From Diplonema japonicum (Eukaryota; Euglenozoa; Diplonemea; Diplonemida; Diplonemidae), in the NCBI GenBank assembly GCA_964019335.1, contig OZ025699.1:186001-250000 (forward strand): DNA of 64,000 nucleotides, written 5' to 3'. Below the pieces are notes generated by a model, which searched no databases, had not been told where the DNA came from, and worked only from the letters and a program-made list of their open reading frames with translations. The first letter of the stretch is position 1, and each line of letters opens with the position of its first letter. Below are positions 10,601 to 19,700 of the stretch, in pieces. A program made the translations under genes and the position numbers.

Positions 10601-12028
10601 CCCTCGGATGTACCAGCACCTCATGCTGTTGCACCATCCGCCGTGTAGTGGGACGGCCTCCCACTTAATCGCCTCGAGTATCGCCTCAACGTGTTCGGCT
10701 CCGCACTGCCCGTACAGTCCCGACAAACGCCACCTGGGCTCCCCATGCTGCCCGCGTTGTCGCTCCTCCTCGCCTAATACCTTGTCGAGGAGCGTGGTTT
10801 TCCTCTCCTCCGATGTCCTCACCCCGAGACGGCCGTCGGATTCGCGCAGCGCTAACCCCTGCTTCTCAGTCTCCGCCAGCTCGAGTGCCTCTTCCAGAGT
10901 GATCTCCTTCGGGAGCCAGGCGACAGGGGACTTCTCCACGTCCTTCGGCTTGACGAAGATCCCCATCTTCCCGGATGCACCTACGAGGCGGCGGCGGTTC
11001 TCGGTTGCGATCGTGACGAGCACGTCAACCCTTGGGGCCGGTCCATCCACGTATTTGTCGATCCTGTGGATCGTTCTACAGCCCAGCATCTCCTGGACCA
11101 GCTTCCGGGGTTCGGAGGTCACCCTTTCCCAAGTCTGGGCTGGGGTGTGCGTCTTCGAGACGACGAAAGCTACCCGCGTGTACATCGCGGCCAGGTCAAT
11201 ACCCACCGTGTTTTTGTTTTTTTGAGAGCGCGAGATCTTTCCGCTCAGTACGTGCAAGAACATTGTCCTGTTCGAGTACTCTCCAGCCGCCTTGAGCACG
11301 ACGTCGTGTTCGTATCGACCCTTGCCGTTGCGTTTGAGGAGGACTGCCTTGTTCCCGTCCCAGGGCATCTTTTCTGCCTCCTCCACGTTGACCTCGGTCG
11401 CGATGGCTATGCCATCTTTCCCTGCCACCAGCTCTTCCCACTCTATGAAGGGTAGGTCGAACTGTCCCTGCTCGAGGAGCCAGCATTTCTTTGCCTGCGG
11501 TTCCTTCCGTGGTGGCTTGCTGTTCGGTCCCCTCCATGCCTTCGCCTCTCCGTCTGAGGTTGGAATCCCGACCCGTGGCAGCTTGAACTGCTGCATAGCT
11601 TTCTTCAGCACGTTCACGTTGAACGGCTCCGTGGCGTTGAGGTATGCCCGGCCGTCGAAGGCGACGTGGATGGGCTGCTTCTTGGACTTGGACTCTCCCA
11701 CGATAGGGGAGACGATGAGGGCGCCGTCGTCGGCCGTAATCAGGTGGATGTCGGTCTTCAGTGCGCGGGCGGTGGCTTGGATGGTAACCGGGTCCGCGGC
11801 GGTCCCCTCCCTGGCGTGCTGGGAGCAGTACAGGTCGTAGTCTCCGATGACACTCGCCCGGTACTCCTCGCTTCCTCGCAGCTCTTGTATCATGCGGCGC
11901 CTAACGTCGCTCCCCTTCTTTCCCGTCTTCTCTCCGACCACTCCGTAGAAGGAGTTTCCGTTTCCAATCCCGTACCCCTTCCCGCGGGCTGTCATCCCGT
12001 ACCCCTTCAAAGCTTTGTGAACGTCCAT
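10535..12028 (-). CDS. R2 ORF1 N-terminal part with OTU-like domain
   Basis: 497 codons from ATG 12028. Residues about 20-115 look like an OTU peptidase: GNGNSFYGVV lies where active enzymes have a G-[DN]-G-x-C-[FL]-[FY] box, followed by RRRMIQELR, a segment REGTAADPVTIQATARALKTDIHLI, and a terminal AFDGRAYLNA where a catalytic His normally sits. The nucleophile Cys is Ser, and no His is visible in the usual final position, so it is probably a non-catalytic fold used for binding. The rest is unassigned. OTU-like domains are known from some LINE families (for example Dualen/RandI). The frame is lost near its 3' end. Confidence 0.65.
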   Translation of the reverse strand: MDVHKALKGYGMTARGKGYGIGNGNSFYGVVGEKTGKKGSDVRRRMIQELRGSEEYRASVIGDYDLYCSQHAREGTAADPVTIQATARALKTDIHLITADDGALIVSPIVGESKSKKQPIHVAFDGRAYLNATEPFNVNVLKKAMQQFKLPRVGIPTSDGEAKAWRGPNSKPPRKEPQAKKCWLLEQGQFDLPFIEWEELVAGKDGIAIATEVNVEEAEKMPWDGNKAVLLKRNGKGRYEHDVVLKAAGEYSNRTMFLHVLSGKISRSQKNKNTVGIDLAAMYTRVAFVVSKTHTPAQTWERVTSEPRKLVQEMLGCRTIHRIDKYVDGPAPRVDVLVTIATENRRRLVGASGKMGIFVKPKDVEKSPVAWLPKEITLEEALELAETEKQGLALRESDGRLGVRTSEERKTTLLDKVLGEEERQRGQHGEPRWRLSGLYGQCGAEHVEAILEAIKWEAVPLHGGWCNSMRCWYIRGGEPPTTSLKITSPTGRVLTAG

Positions 12029-12102
12029 CTTAGACTGACGCGGTAGCTTAGATTGTCAATGTGTTTGCTGTGATCTGATATGATCTGATATGACTCGATT
12101 TT

Positions 12103-12139
12103 TCTTCTCTTCTCTTCTCTTCTCTTCTCTTCTCTTCTC
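12103..12139. repeat. (TTCTC)n microsatellite in the R2 5' UTR
   Basis: Seven or so TTCTC units, preceded by a short tandem GATCTGATAT duplication at 12071-12090. It lies between the R2 leader and ORF1. Confidence 0.9.
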
Positions 12140-12212
12140 CTTTACGTTGCTGATCTGTGTCGCGCTTCAACTTCCAATATTTGTATTTTCTTTTCAAACC
12201 GTTGCTGTGTGA

Positions 12213-12244
12213 ACTTTATTGGCACGGTCGGACACCAATAAAGT
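12213..12244. other. 10-bp inverted repeat near the R2 5' end
   Basis: ACTTTATTGG at 12213-12222 pairs perfectly with CCAATAAAGT at 12235-12244 across a 12-nt loop. The right arm overlaps the end of the 38-nt leader. Confidence 0.8.
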
Positions 12245-12272
12245 ACAGAAACTGTAGCTTTAGAATCGTTGG
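12235..12272 (-). other. 38-nt leader at the 5' end of R2
   Basis: Reads CCAACGATTC at its 5' end and TTTATTGG at its 3' end on the minus strand. It is identical over 38 nt to 59852-59889, which lies at the 5' end of an unrelated LINE (F) in the same sense orientation. Here it directly follows the microsatellite, so it marks the extreme 5' end of the inserted cDNA. Confidence 0.85.
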
Positions 12273-12275
12273 TGG

Positions 12276-12905
12276 AAAGAAAAGAAAAGAAAAGAAAAGA
12301 AAAGAAAAGAAAAGAAAAGAAAAGAAAAGAAAAGAAAAGAAAAGAAAAGAAAAGAAAAGAAAAGAAAAGAAAAGAAAAGAAAAGAAAAGAAAAGAAAAGA
12401 AAAGAAAAGAAAAGAAAAGAAAAGAAAAGAAAAGAAAAGAAAAGAAAAGAAAAGAAAAGAAAAGAAAAGAAAAGAAAAGAAAAGAAAAGAAAAGAAAAGA
12501 AAAGAAAAGAAAAGAAAAGAAAAGAAAAGAAAAGAAAAGAAAAGAAAAGAAAAGAAAAGAAAAGAAAAGAAAAGAAAAGAAAAGAAAAGAAAAGAAAAGA
12601 AAAGAAAAGAAAAGAAAAGAAAAGAAAAGAAAAGAAAAGAAAAGAAAAGAAAAGAAAAGAAAAGAAAAGAAAAGAAAAGAAAAGAAAAGAAAAGAAAAGA
12701 AAAGAAAAGAAAAGAAAAGAAAAGAAAAGAAAAGAAAAGAAAAGAAAAGAAAAGAAAAGAAAAGAAAAGAAAAGAAAAGAAAAGAAAAGAAAAGAAAAGA
12801 AAAGAAAAGAAAAGAAAAGAAAAGAAAAGAAAAGAAAAGAAAAGAAAAGAAAAGAAAAGAAAAGAAAAGAAAAGAAAAGAAAAGAAAAGAAAAGAAAAGA
12901 AAAGA
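12276..12905. repeat. (AAAGA)n microsatellite, about 126 units
   Basis: Roughly 630 bp of apparently perfect pentanucleotide repeat. It yields meaningless KEKKR and LFFSF open frames on both strands. It abuts the J1 ORF1 start codon on the right (12909) and the R2 leader on the left. Its real length may differ from the assembled length. Confidence 0.98.
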
Positions 12906-12908
12906 AAC

Positions 12909-15170
12909 ATGTCGACCTCCAACAAGAAGAAAAAGAGGCCCGCTCACCACAAGTCCAGGACGGAAGAAATCCTGGAGAAAGCCCGCGGTGAGCGGGTAAA
13001 GGACAACGCCGCCGCCAGGGCGAAGCGCACGCGCGAGGAGGTGGAGAGGAAGCGCGCAGAGGGGGTCACGCCGGTGGTGACACCCTCCCCCGGGCAAGGG
13101 AAGAAGGCGGCCAGAAGGGCCAGACAGAAGGCAGCAGCTGCTGACGCTGCCACCGCCGCCGCCGCCGCTGCTTCGGGCTCCGACGACTCTGTCGTCTTAA
13201 TTAGCGAGTCGCCGGGCGTTGTCACCTCGTTCACGGTCGACACGCCAGAGGTCAGGAGGGCGAGGATGAGGACTGCTGCCGCCGACACCACTGCTCCTGC
13301 ACCTGCTGCTGCCAACACCACTGCTCCTGCACCTGCTGCTGCCGACACCACTGCTCCTGCACCTGCTGCTGCCGACTCCCCTGCTCCTGCACCTGCTGCT
13401 GCCGACACCACTGCTCCTGCGCCTGCTGCTGCCGACTCCCCTGCTCCTGCGCCTGCTCCAGCCTCTACTGCTGCCGTGTGGTCTACTGCCGTCCTCACTG
13501 CCGCTGCCTGCGACACCGCCCTCCCCATGTCGGACTCTGACACCGACGAGAAGAACACGGCCCCCGCTCCCGCACCGGCCCCGGAGCCTCACTGGGATCT
13601 GGTCCCCGACACGTGGGACGCCCCCATCTACACCAACACTGCTCCCCCTGAGGAGGTGCCCCGCGCCGTCGTCGCTCTCGACGACCTCCAGCAGGTGGAC
13701 GCGATTCGCACTGCGAGGCCCACGGCCTCCCTGACCTTCGTCCTCTTGACGGAGGTTGCCGGTTCGACCACCCCATGCACCGTCATCGTACTCGCCGGCC
13801 AGCGTGTCGTGCACAAGGCCGTGCACACCTTCTCGGTCGGGTCGAACCCCCCCTCCTACACCCCACTCGCTTCTTTCGATGGCGGCTCTGAGGTAGTGTA
13901 CGTCAGCGTGAAAGCTGACAGCGTGAACGCGGCGAAGGCCAGGGTTCGGGACCTCGTCGCGACCCAGGGCGTGGCGGTGGAGGAGCAGGCGATCTTCCGC
14001 CCGAAGAAGATCGACGGGAACGAGCCGCGGGCGCGGCACTGGAGCCACGAGGTGGGCCTGCGGCTCCCGGCGGCTTCCGTCCATGCGGTACTCCGGGCCT
14101 CGGGCGACGGCTGCATGGTCAGGACGACCGAGCGGCGCGGGGGGTACACCTACGTGCCCATCGTAGCGGAGGGGAGGGCGGAGGCCTTCCAGCTGGCGAA
14201 GGCACTGGGCGGGTTGTCCCTGGGGGTGGCCCATCGCAAGGGTTGGACCGTGAGGTGCCTGCCGGAGACGGAGCAGCGTCTGAGGGAGGCCCTCGCCAAG
14301 CAGAGGACAAAGCGACGGTACCTGCTCACCGGAGCCCCGCTGTCTGTTACCAGGGCAGCCTTCGACGGGATGATGGACCACATCGGTTGGAAGCCGTCGT
14401 CCATCATCCGACGCTCTGACACGGCGTTCCAGGGCACGAGGCAACTCGTGTTCTTCATCGTCGCCGACGCCCCGCCCCCCAAGGCCAGGACATGGCTCTT
14501 CGGCTCTCGTCTCGTTCGACTGCACGACGCGGAGGACCACCCGAGCGTCACGCTCCCGCCCCGCACCAACAAGAAGGCTCCACCCGCGGCTCGGACGCCG
14601 GTTGCGGCAACCACGGCCCAGACGCCGACGCCGGCCCCTGGCCCCACGGTGCAGTCCACAGGGCTGCCGAGCACCAATCCGTGGTCATCTCCACCGAGCT
14701 CTGTTGCCCCTCCGCCACTTGGCACTGTGACTCCGGTCTCCTCTGCGGCTTCCCCGACCACGACACCTCCCCGTGACTCCCAGAAGAAGAATCCCGCACC
14801 GGAACCTGAGGTCCCGGCGCTCCTCGCGCTGATCCAGTCGATGCAGGCGACCATCGACGGTCTGCAGGCGACGGTCCGCGACCTCCAGGAGAAGATGGCA
14901 GCGTCACTTGGCGCGCCGGCGTCATCTGCAGACGGTGCTGGGCGGACGGCAGTTGCTGGGAAGGGCAAGGGCGGCAAGGCTGGGTCCAAGGCAGGGACGA
15001 AGGGGCACCAGGCGCAGGGCGTAAGCACGCCAGGCCCCTACCCGACATCGACGGAGCAAGGGGGCGGAAGGGGACGCGCCCAGTCGCTGGCTGGCGACTC
15101 TGCTTCCCCCAACGGGGCCGGCCGTGGACGGGCAGCCTCTGTGGGCCCGGCCCCCGCCCCTGCCAATTGA
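12909..15170 (+). CDS. J1 ORF1 protein (RNA-binding, multimerising)
   Basis: 753 codons from ATG 12909. Order: Lys/Arg-rich N-terminus with KKKKRP (nuclear-signal-like); Ala/Thr/Pro tandem repeats of a 10-residue unit (A-D-T-T-A-P-A-P-A-A; DNA 13281-13460); a globular region about 250-550 with RYLLTGAP, a helix, then QLVFFIVADAPPP, suggesting one or two RRM-like folds; a Pro/Thr linker; a short coiled coil (LLALIQSMQATIDGLQATVRDLQEKM); and a Gly/Lys/Arg-rich tail. LINE ORF1 proteins coat the element RNA. It ends AAT TGA AGG. The next 47 codons, in the same frame, are open and lead to ORF2. Confidence 0.85.
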   Translation: MSTSNKKKKRPAHHKSRTEEILEKARGERVKDNAAARAKRTREEVERKRAEGVTPVVTPSPGQGKKAARRARQKAAAADAATAAAAAASGSDDSVVLISESPGVVTSFTVDTPEVRRARMRTAAADTTAPAPAAANTTAPAPAAADTTAPAPAAADSPAPAPAAADTTAPAPAAADSPAPAPAPASTAAVWSTAVLTAAACDTALPMSDSDTDEKNTAPAPAPAPEPHWDLVPDTWDAPIYTNTAPPEEVPRAVVALDDLQQVDAIRTARPTASLTFVLLTEVAGSTTPCTVIVLAGQRVVHKAVHTFSVGSNPPSYTPLASFDGGSEVVYVSVKADSVNAAKARVRDLVATQGVAVEEQAIFRPKKIDGNEPRARHWSHEVGLRLPAASVHAVLRASGDGCMVRTTERRGGYTYVPIVAEGRAEAFQLAKALGGLSLGVAHRKGWTVRCLPETEQRLREALAKQRTKRRYLLTGAPLSVTRAAFDGMMDHIGWKPSSIIRRSDTAFQGTRQLVFFIVADAPPPKARTWLFGSRLVRLHDAEDHPSVTLPPRTNKKAPPAARTPVAATTAQTPTPAPGPTVQSTGLPSTNPWSSPPSSVAPPPLGTVTPVSSAASPTTTPPRDSQKKNPAPEPEVPALLALIQSMQATIDGLQATVRDLQEKMAASLGAPASSADGAGRTAVAGKGKGGKAGSKAGTKGHQAQGVSTPGPYPTSTEQGGGRGRAQSLAGDSASPNGAGRGRAASVGPAPAPAN
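13281..13460 (+). repeat. 30-bp tandem repeat inside J1 ORF1
   Basis: About six units encoding variants of ADTTAPAPAA. Unit changes are mostly Asp/Asn and Thr-Thr/Ser-Pro. It is a low-complexity linker between the basic N-terminus and the globular part. Confidence 0.9.
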
Positions 15171-15311
15171 AGGGGTCCCGCTGAGCAGGGGGGGCGTCAG
15201 ATCGACGACCACGCCCCCTCTCCTGGTCTCCCGCGCATACAGCCGAGGAGACACCTTCCACATCACTTGTACGACGTCCTCCCTTCCTTGATCCCTTCCT
15301 TACTTGAACGG
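15168..15311 (+). other. In-frame UGA and open linker joining J1 ORF1 to ORF2
   Basis: TGA at 15168-15170 is the only stop between ORF1 and ORF2. The next 47 codons (15171-15311) are open and translate to RGPAEQG, QI, DHAPSP, LPRI and PRR blocks. The same 47-codon length, the same flanking AAT TGA AGG and the same protein blocks occur in J2 at 41801-41944, despite many synonymous differences. This is the pattern of translated sequence. Confidence 0.75.
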
Positions 15312-16227
15312 ATGTCGGCCAGGGACCTGCTGGGGCTGCTTGGGCTGGTTGAGACGAACCCCGGTCCACCTAAGAAGCTCCCACCCCCGAAGCCGAAGGG
15401 ACTCAGGGTCCTGTCCTGGAACTGCAACGGTCTTGCCGCCAAGTGGTCAACCGTGTCCTACCACGCTGTCCTACTGACGCTGGATATCATTATGATCCAG
15501 GAGACACACCTTAGGGAGGGGCATGAGACATCATACCTGCCTGGATACACGTCCTACAGGAGGGACCGCACAACACCGGTGACGGACGGCTCTGCGACGA
15601 GAGGCGGTGGTGTCATCACGTATGTCCGTGACTGCCTTGCCTCGGAGGAAGCTCCTTTCGTACTCCCTGAAGGTGACAGTGTCACCGAGCGATTAGACGT
15701 GAGGATCTCCTGTGTGAAGCGCGTCCCGGTCACCCTCTCCAACGTGTACCTCACGCCTGTGAGTATAAGCAGAGGAACAAGGGACCCCGAGTACCTACGG
15801 CCGGGCAGCCTACCTGTGGGGAAGAACACGATCGTTGCTGGCGACTTCAACGCACACCACAGCTCTTGGGATGCCAAGGTGACAACGCCCAACGAAAGGG
15901 GGAACGTGGTCAGGGACTGGCTTGACACCCACGGCTACACGGTCTACAACAACCGTGACGAGCCGACGCGGGACTCACCGCCACGCGTTCTGGACCTGGT
16001 GGTGGGACGTTGTGCGGAACTGGAGCCGAGGACGTTGGGGACGTGGGGCTCTGATCACAGCCCGGTTTCCTTCCGCTTGCCGCTTGAGGACGCCTACTGC
16101 TCGGAGCGCCCCTGCCCTACCTGGAACTTCAAAAAGGCCAGGTGGGACGACTTCTCCGCGTCCGCTGCCGCCCTTCTGACCAAGATCGACACGAAGGGTC
16201 ACATTGACTCCTTCACGAAGGAGGTAA
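15312..16227 (+). pseudogene. J1 ORF2 first block, 2A-like motif and AP endonuclease
   Basis: From ATG 15312: MSARDLLGLLGLVETNPGP, a 2A-like motif (VETNPGP) predicted to make the ribosome skip the Gly-Pro bond. AP endonuclease motifs follow: LSWNCNGL, IMIQETHL (Glu), NVYLTP, VAGDFNAHHSSWD (Asp and Asn) and GSDHSPVSF (Asp-His). The frame stops at the PLE junction in sequence encoding TKEV; J2 shows where it resumes (24533, encoding TEALLHAADDH). Confidence 0.88.
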
Positions 16228-16633
16228 CTGAAATGGTTTTAAGTTAGGATGAAGAAGCGAAGAAATAGATAAAAAGGGGTGGGAAAGAATAAATACTGCA
16301 TACGAAAACAGAGAGTCGAGTAAAAAAGGGAAAAGGTGACTGACATCCTCAAGAGGAGCCTCCCACGTACCAGGAATTAAGCAGAGGTTGCTTCCATGGC
16401 CCGTATCAGTCTATCGCCAGAAAGAATAATGAAAATAACATAACAAAGAGAAGGGGAGAAGAAACGGAAAAAGACGGCTTGGTCATCAGAGAATGTTGAC
16501 CCAAATGTGTCGGCGGACGCAGTTTAACGTCATACCCGGGACGGAAACCATGTTGGGAAAGCAGAAGGGAAGTTAAGAGTCAAGAAGTGGAAAAGGAAAA
16601 GGTGGAAACTAAAATCATAGGGTGCGAGGTCTG
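16228..16633 (-). repeat. PLE1 downstream pseudo-LTR
   Basis: 406 bp with one or very few differences from 24125-24530. Its plus-strand start CTGAAATGG is the sense 3' end of the element, CCATTTCAG. A CTGATGA heptamer on the sense strand near 16483-16489 was examined as a hammerhead core but lacks a matching GAAA. Confidence 0.9.
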
Positions 16634-16713
16634 TGAGACCCTGCATAGCCTATCGCCCTCGTAGCACGCCGGGCCGGCACTCCTACATTGCGTAGGGTCG
16701 TCTCCAGTAGTTC

Positions 16714-19700
16714 CTAGTTGTAGGAGTTCAGCACAGTCGACCACTGTGACTCGCTGTAGTAGAGGGTCCCTGCCCCCACGAAGTCAGCGAGTAGGGCTGC
16801 CACAGTCGGATACGACTTGTCCTTGAACCCTTGGGTCTGCAACCGAAAGCCCTGTTCCTGGCGGGAAGCGTAGAGCCACGTCGAGTCATAACAGACCAGC
16901 AGACACGGGATCGCGACGCGTGTGTCGAGGGGGACCGTGACCATGGGGGTCTCACCCAGGAAGTGTGTGCAAGCCCTGGACATGCAGCTGAGGTCAAAGA
17001 CGGCCTCGCCCTGGGAAAGGAAGCCCAGGTGTCGAAGCTCATCCAGGTCCTCAGGGCCGTCGACGTCTGCTTCCCTGGTGAGCCTCTTAAGGGCGACAAG
17101 TCCAGTGACTCTGGTGTTCGGCCTCGTCGCGGCGAGATCCCGTTTGGCCGCGGGAAGGGCGGGGCCGTCTTCGGGTTCCGGGCGTTTGTTCCTCTGCCCG
17201 TTGTAGGTGAGCAGGAGAGGGGTCCTCCCTGGAGTCCTAGTCTCGTCACCTCTTGGGGCCTCGGAACCGAAGAGTGGGTGTTTCCAGCCGCCTTGGGCGA
17301 AGAACTCCGACCACCACTGTTGCTGTACCGCGGTGTTCAGCCCCGAGTGCCATTCGTGAGACAACCGAAGACGTTCGGTGGTAGGCAACGCCTTGTGCGC
17401 AATCAGAAGAAGCTGTTCCTGGTTGGCGACGGTTGCCTGTTGGTCGGCAGTTCTATCCGTGTCACGGGCCTCGAGCAGCAGTTGATGTGGAGAGGTGTCC
17501 AGGTGCATCGGGAGGGGACCGACCGACAGGAGCTGACGCTGGTGTTCGTCCAAGAGCTCCGGGTGTCGCCGGAAGTAGACCAAGAGACTGAGGTATCGAT
17601 CCATCCGTCTCTGGAGGGCCCTTCGGTTGAGGGCTTCCTGATCAAAACCCTGTGACTGCTCGCGCAGGATGAGAAGATCCCCATCGCCTGTGGAGGAACT
17701 CTTACCACGACGGCTTTCGTGCTCGTAAGCAGTGCCGTCGTGCTTCTTCTTGCGCGAGGGTCTGTCCGGGGAGTCCTGCGTGAGGTCGATCATTTCTAAA
17801 CCACCATCCGCCTGGTGAGGGTCTAGGGGAGCGTCTGCCTCGGCTCGGGCCACGGGCGGCTCCAGGGTCAGCGTCGTGTCTCTCTGGGCGTTGACCACCG
17901 GTTGAAGCGTCGCGTGTCCCATGGCGGGAGCCATCGGCGTATCCATCCCGAGTCCGATGTTCTCATGGACGGACTGGATGCAAGGAGTGAGCTGTACCTG
18001 GCGGGCGCCGAGGGGGGCGTCTGCCAGAACGGGCGTTGTCACGGCTCGGGCGAGCGATGACTCCGCAGCCGACGTTGTCACAATCTGGGAGCCGACCACT
18101 GGTTGGAGTGTCGCGTGTCCCATGGTAGACGACGGCATCGGTGTGTCACTCCCGTGTCCGGTGTCCCGACGGGTGGACTGAGTGCAGGCCGCGAGCTGGG
18201 TGGATGACACGTCCGTTGGCGGTGGAAGGCATGGTGTCAACCGAGGCTCAGTAACCAGCCGCCTCGACAGGGTCGCGCGGGGCGTCGGAATTTCGACAGA
18301 CTTCGTAAGTCTGACCGCCGCGGCCGAGGGCGACCCCAGTCCGGCGTCCATCGGGGGCAGTCTACTGCTGGGAGGATCCGTCTGGAGCGTCGATGATATC
18401 GAGAACAGTACAGGTGCTGTGACACGGTCCGTCTGACAGGTTGCGACTGCTGTCTGTGGTGTAGACTTGTGCAGACTCGAGACCTTCAGGAAGAGCGGGA
18501 CAGTTCCGACCACGTTAGTCTGGCTTGCCGTAGACGTGGTGGTGACAGAGCATCCGGTGTGCACGGCTCGCGCGGCCACGGCGGCAGCTAGGGCTACGAT
18601 GGCGGTGGCGACGGGCCGCCCGAAGTGAGCGGTGTGCGCATCCACACCTGATGCGGCGACTCCTGTGTCGAGCCGTCGGGTGCGTGCGGCATATGCAGCT
18701 ATAGCTGCAGCTAGGGTGACATAAGTTAGGAGGGTGCGATCTTCCGGGGTGTTGAGAGCGGTCTCAGTCTTTCGCGCGCTCGAGTCGCTTACCTGGGGTG
18801 CCGCCGGGGTGATGACCGGCTCAAACTGGCGAAACTCAGCCTCAGGGTCTAGAACACGTGTGTTGTGTTTCCTGCCTGGGGTTGTCCTGGCCCACACATC
18901 GTCTGGGATGCAGAGGATGTTGTGTTCGGAGTATGTCGCGCAGATGTGTTTGAAGCTCTGGAGCCTTAGCCGTACGTCGGTGTCTTTGACCATGTACCTT
19001 CCCTTCTTCCTGAGAGCGATGAACCAGTGGCCGCTGAGACTTCGTTTCAAGGGACCAACGATCAAGCAGGGGCTTTCTTTCATGCCCGCACGGAAGACCT
19101 CCAAGTTTGCACCAACGACCATGAGGCAAGCACGTGACAAGGTCGAGCGGGAAAAGTTGCCAAGAGGATCGGGCGCTTCATCAGTGCTGGAAGGGGAGAT
19201 GAGTCGTGAGAAGCCGTGGTACATCTCCTGGATCTCCTGCATTGTAGAGAAGGGGATGCGGTCCACACCAGCATAGTCCGCCAACCAGTTTATGACGGCC
19301 CAGCCGCATTCCAGGCCCAGGCGACCTTCCCCGCTGTTGGTGTGCAGGTTGATGGGGGGCGAAAAAACCTGGTCCGTGACACCAGATGGTGAGACCACGG
19401 AGGCTGCTCGGGGTTGTGACGGTTCGACAAGACCTGAAGAGCTGTCCGAGGAACTGTCCGAGGGCTCGTCTGAGGGGCCCCCCGAGAAGGCGACTGAGGA
19501 GACGACTGAGGAGTCAGCTGAGGAGTCGTCCGAGGAGTCGTCCGTGGGAAGCGCACGGGGTTTCTTGGGGCCTATGTACGTTTTTTCCGGCAACCAAGAA
19601 TCTACCGGGGCTTTGGCGTCGTATCGGTGGAGGACTTGCGTGAAGAAGGCCAGCAGGTTGCTTTTCTCCATGGCGAAGCGTCGATCCACGCGTTCGATAA

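Larger units (their letters stand above)
5406..12272 (-). mobile_element. R-family LINE copy R2, near full length but decayed
   Basis: Minus-strand LINE of about 6.9 kb, running from a 5' leader at 12272 to a 3' UTR ending near 5406. Order in sense direction: 38-nt leader, 5' UTR with a GAAGA-type repeat, ORF1 (OTU-like domain, coiled coil, Cys-rich module), in-frame UGA, short open linker, ORF2 with a 2A-like start, AP endonuclease, RT and C-terminal finger. It is broken by at least three frameshifts and a 35-bp PLE insertion. Both flanks are the same AAAAG-type microsatellite, so the element appears to sit inside it. Confidence 0.85.

Noticed and set aside
12157-13097. Long KEKKR- and LFFSF-repeat open frames over the microsatellite
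   Set aside because: Pure translations of a pentanucleotide repeat on both strands; not genes.
13197-14540. 447-codon minus-strand frame opposite J1 ORF1, and similar antisense frames opposite J2, J3 and the PLEs
   Set aside because: Shadow frames of GC-rich real ORFs; no family motifs, and the repeated copies only mirror the sense ORFs.
16470-16560. CTGATGA on the sense strand of the PLE pseudo-LTR as a hammerhead core
   Set aside because: No GAAA and no stem II at a usable distance. PLE pseudo-LTRs often carry hammerheads, but I could not find one here.
16714-17120. SH2-like resemblance of the PLE C-terminal domain (GFRLQTQGF...YPTVAALLADF...TLYY)
   Set aside because: Only a loose pattern at the end of the fold; no conserved FLVR Arg was found. 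Left as unassigned.
16831-17655. 274-codon plus-strand frame present in all three PLE copies
   Set aside because: Conserved only because the antisense PLE coding sequence is; no start context or motif.
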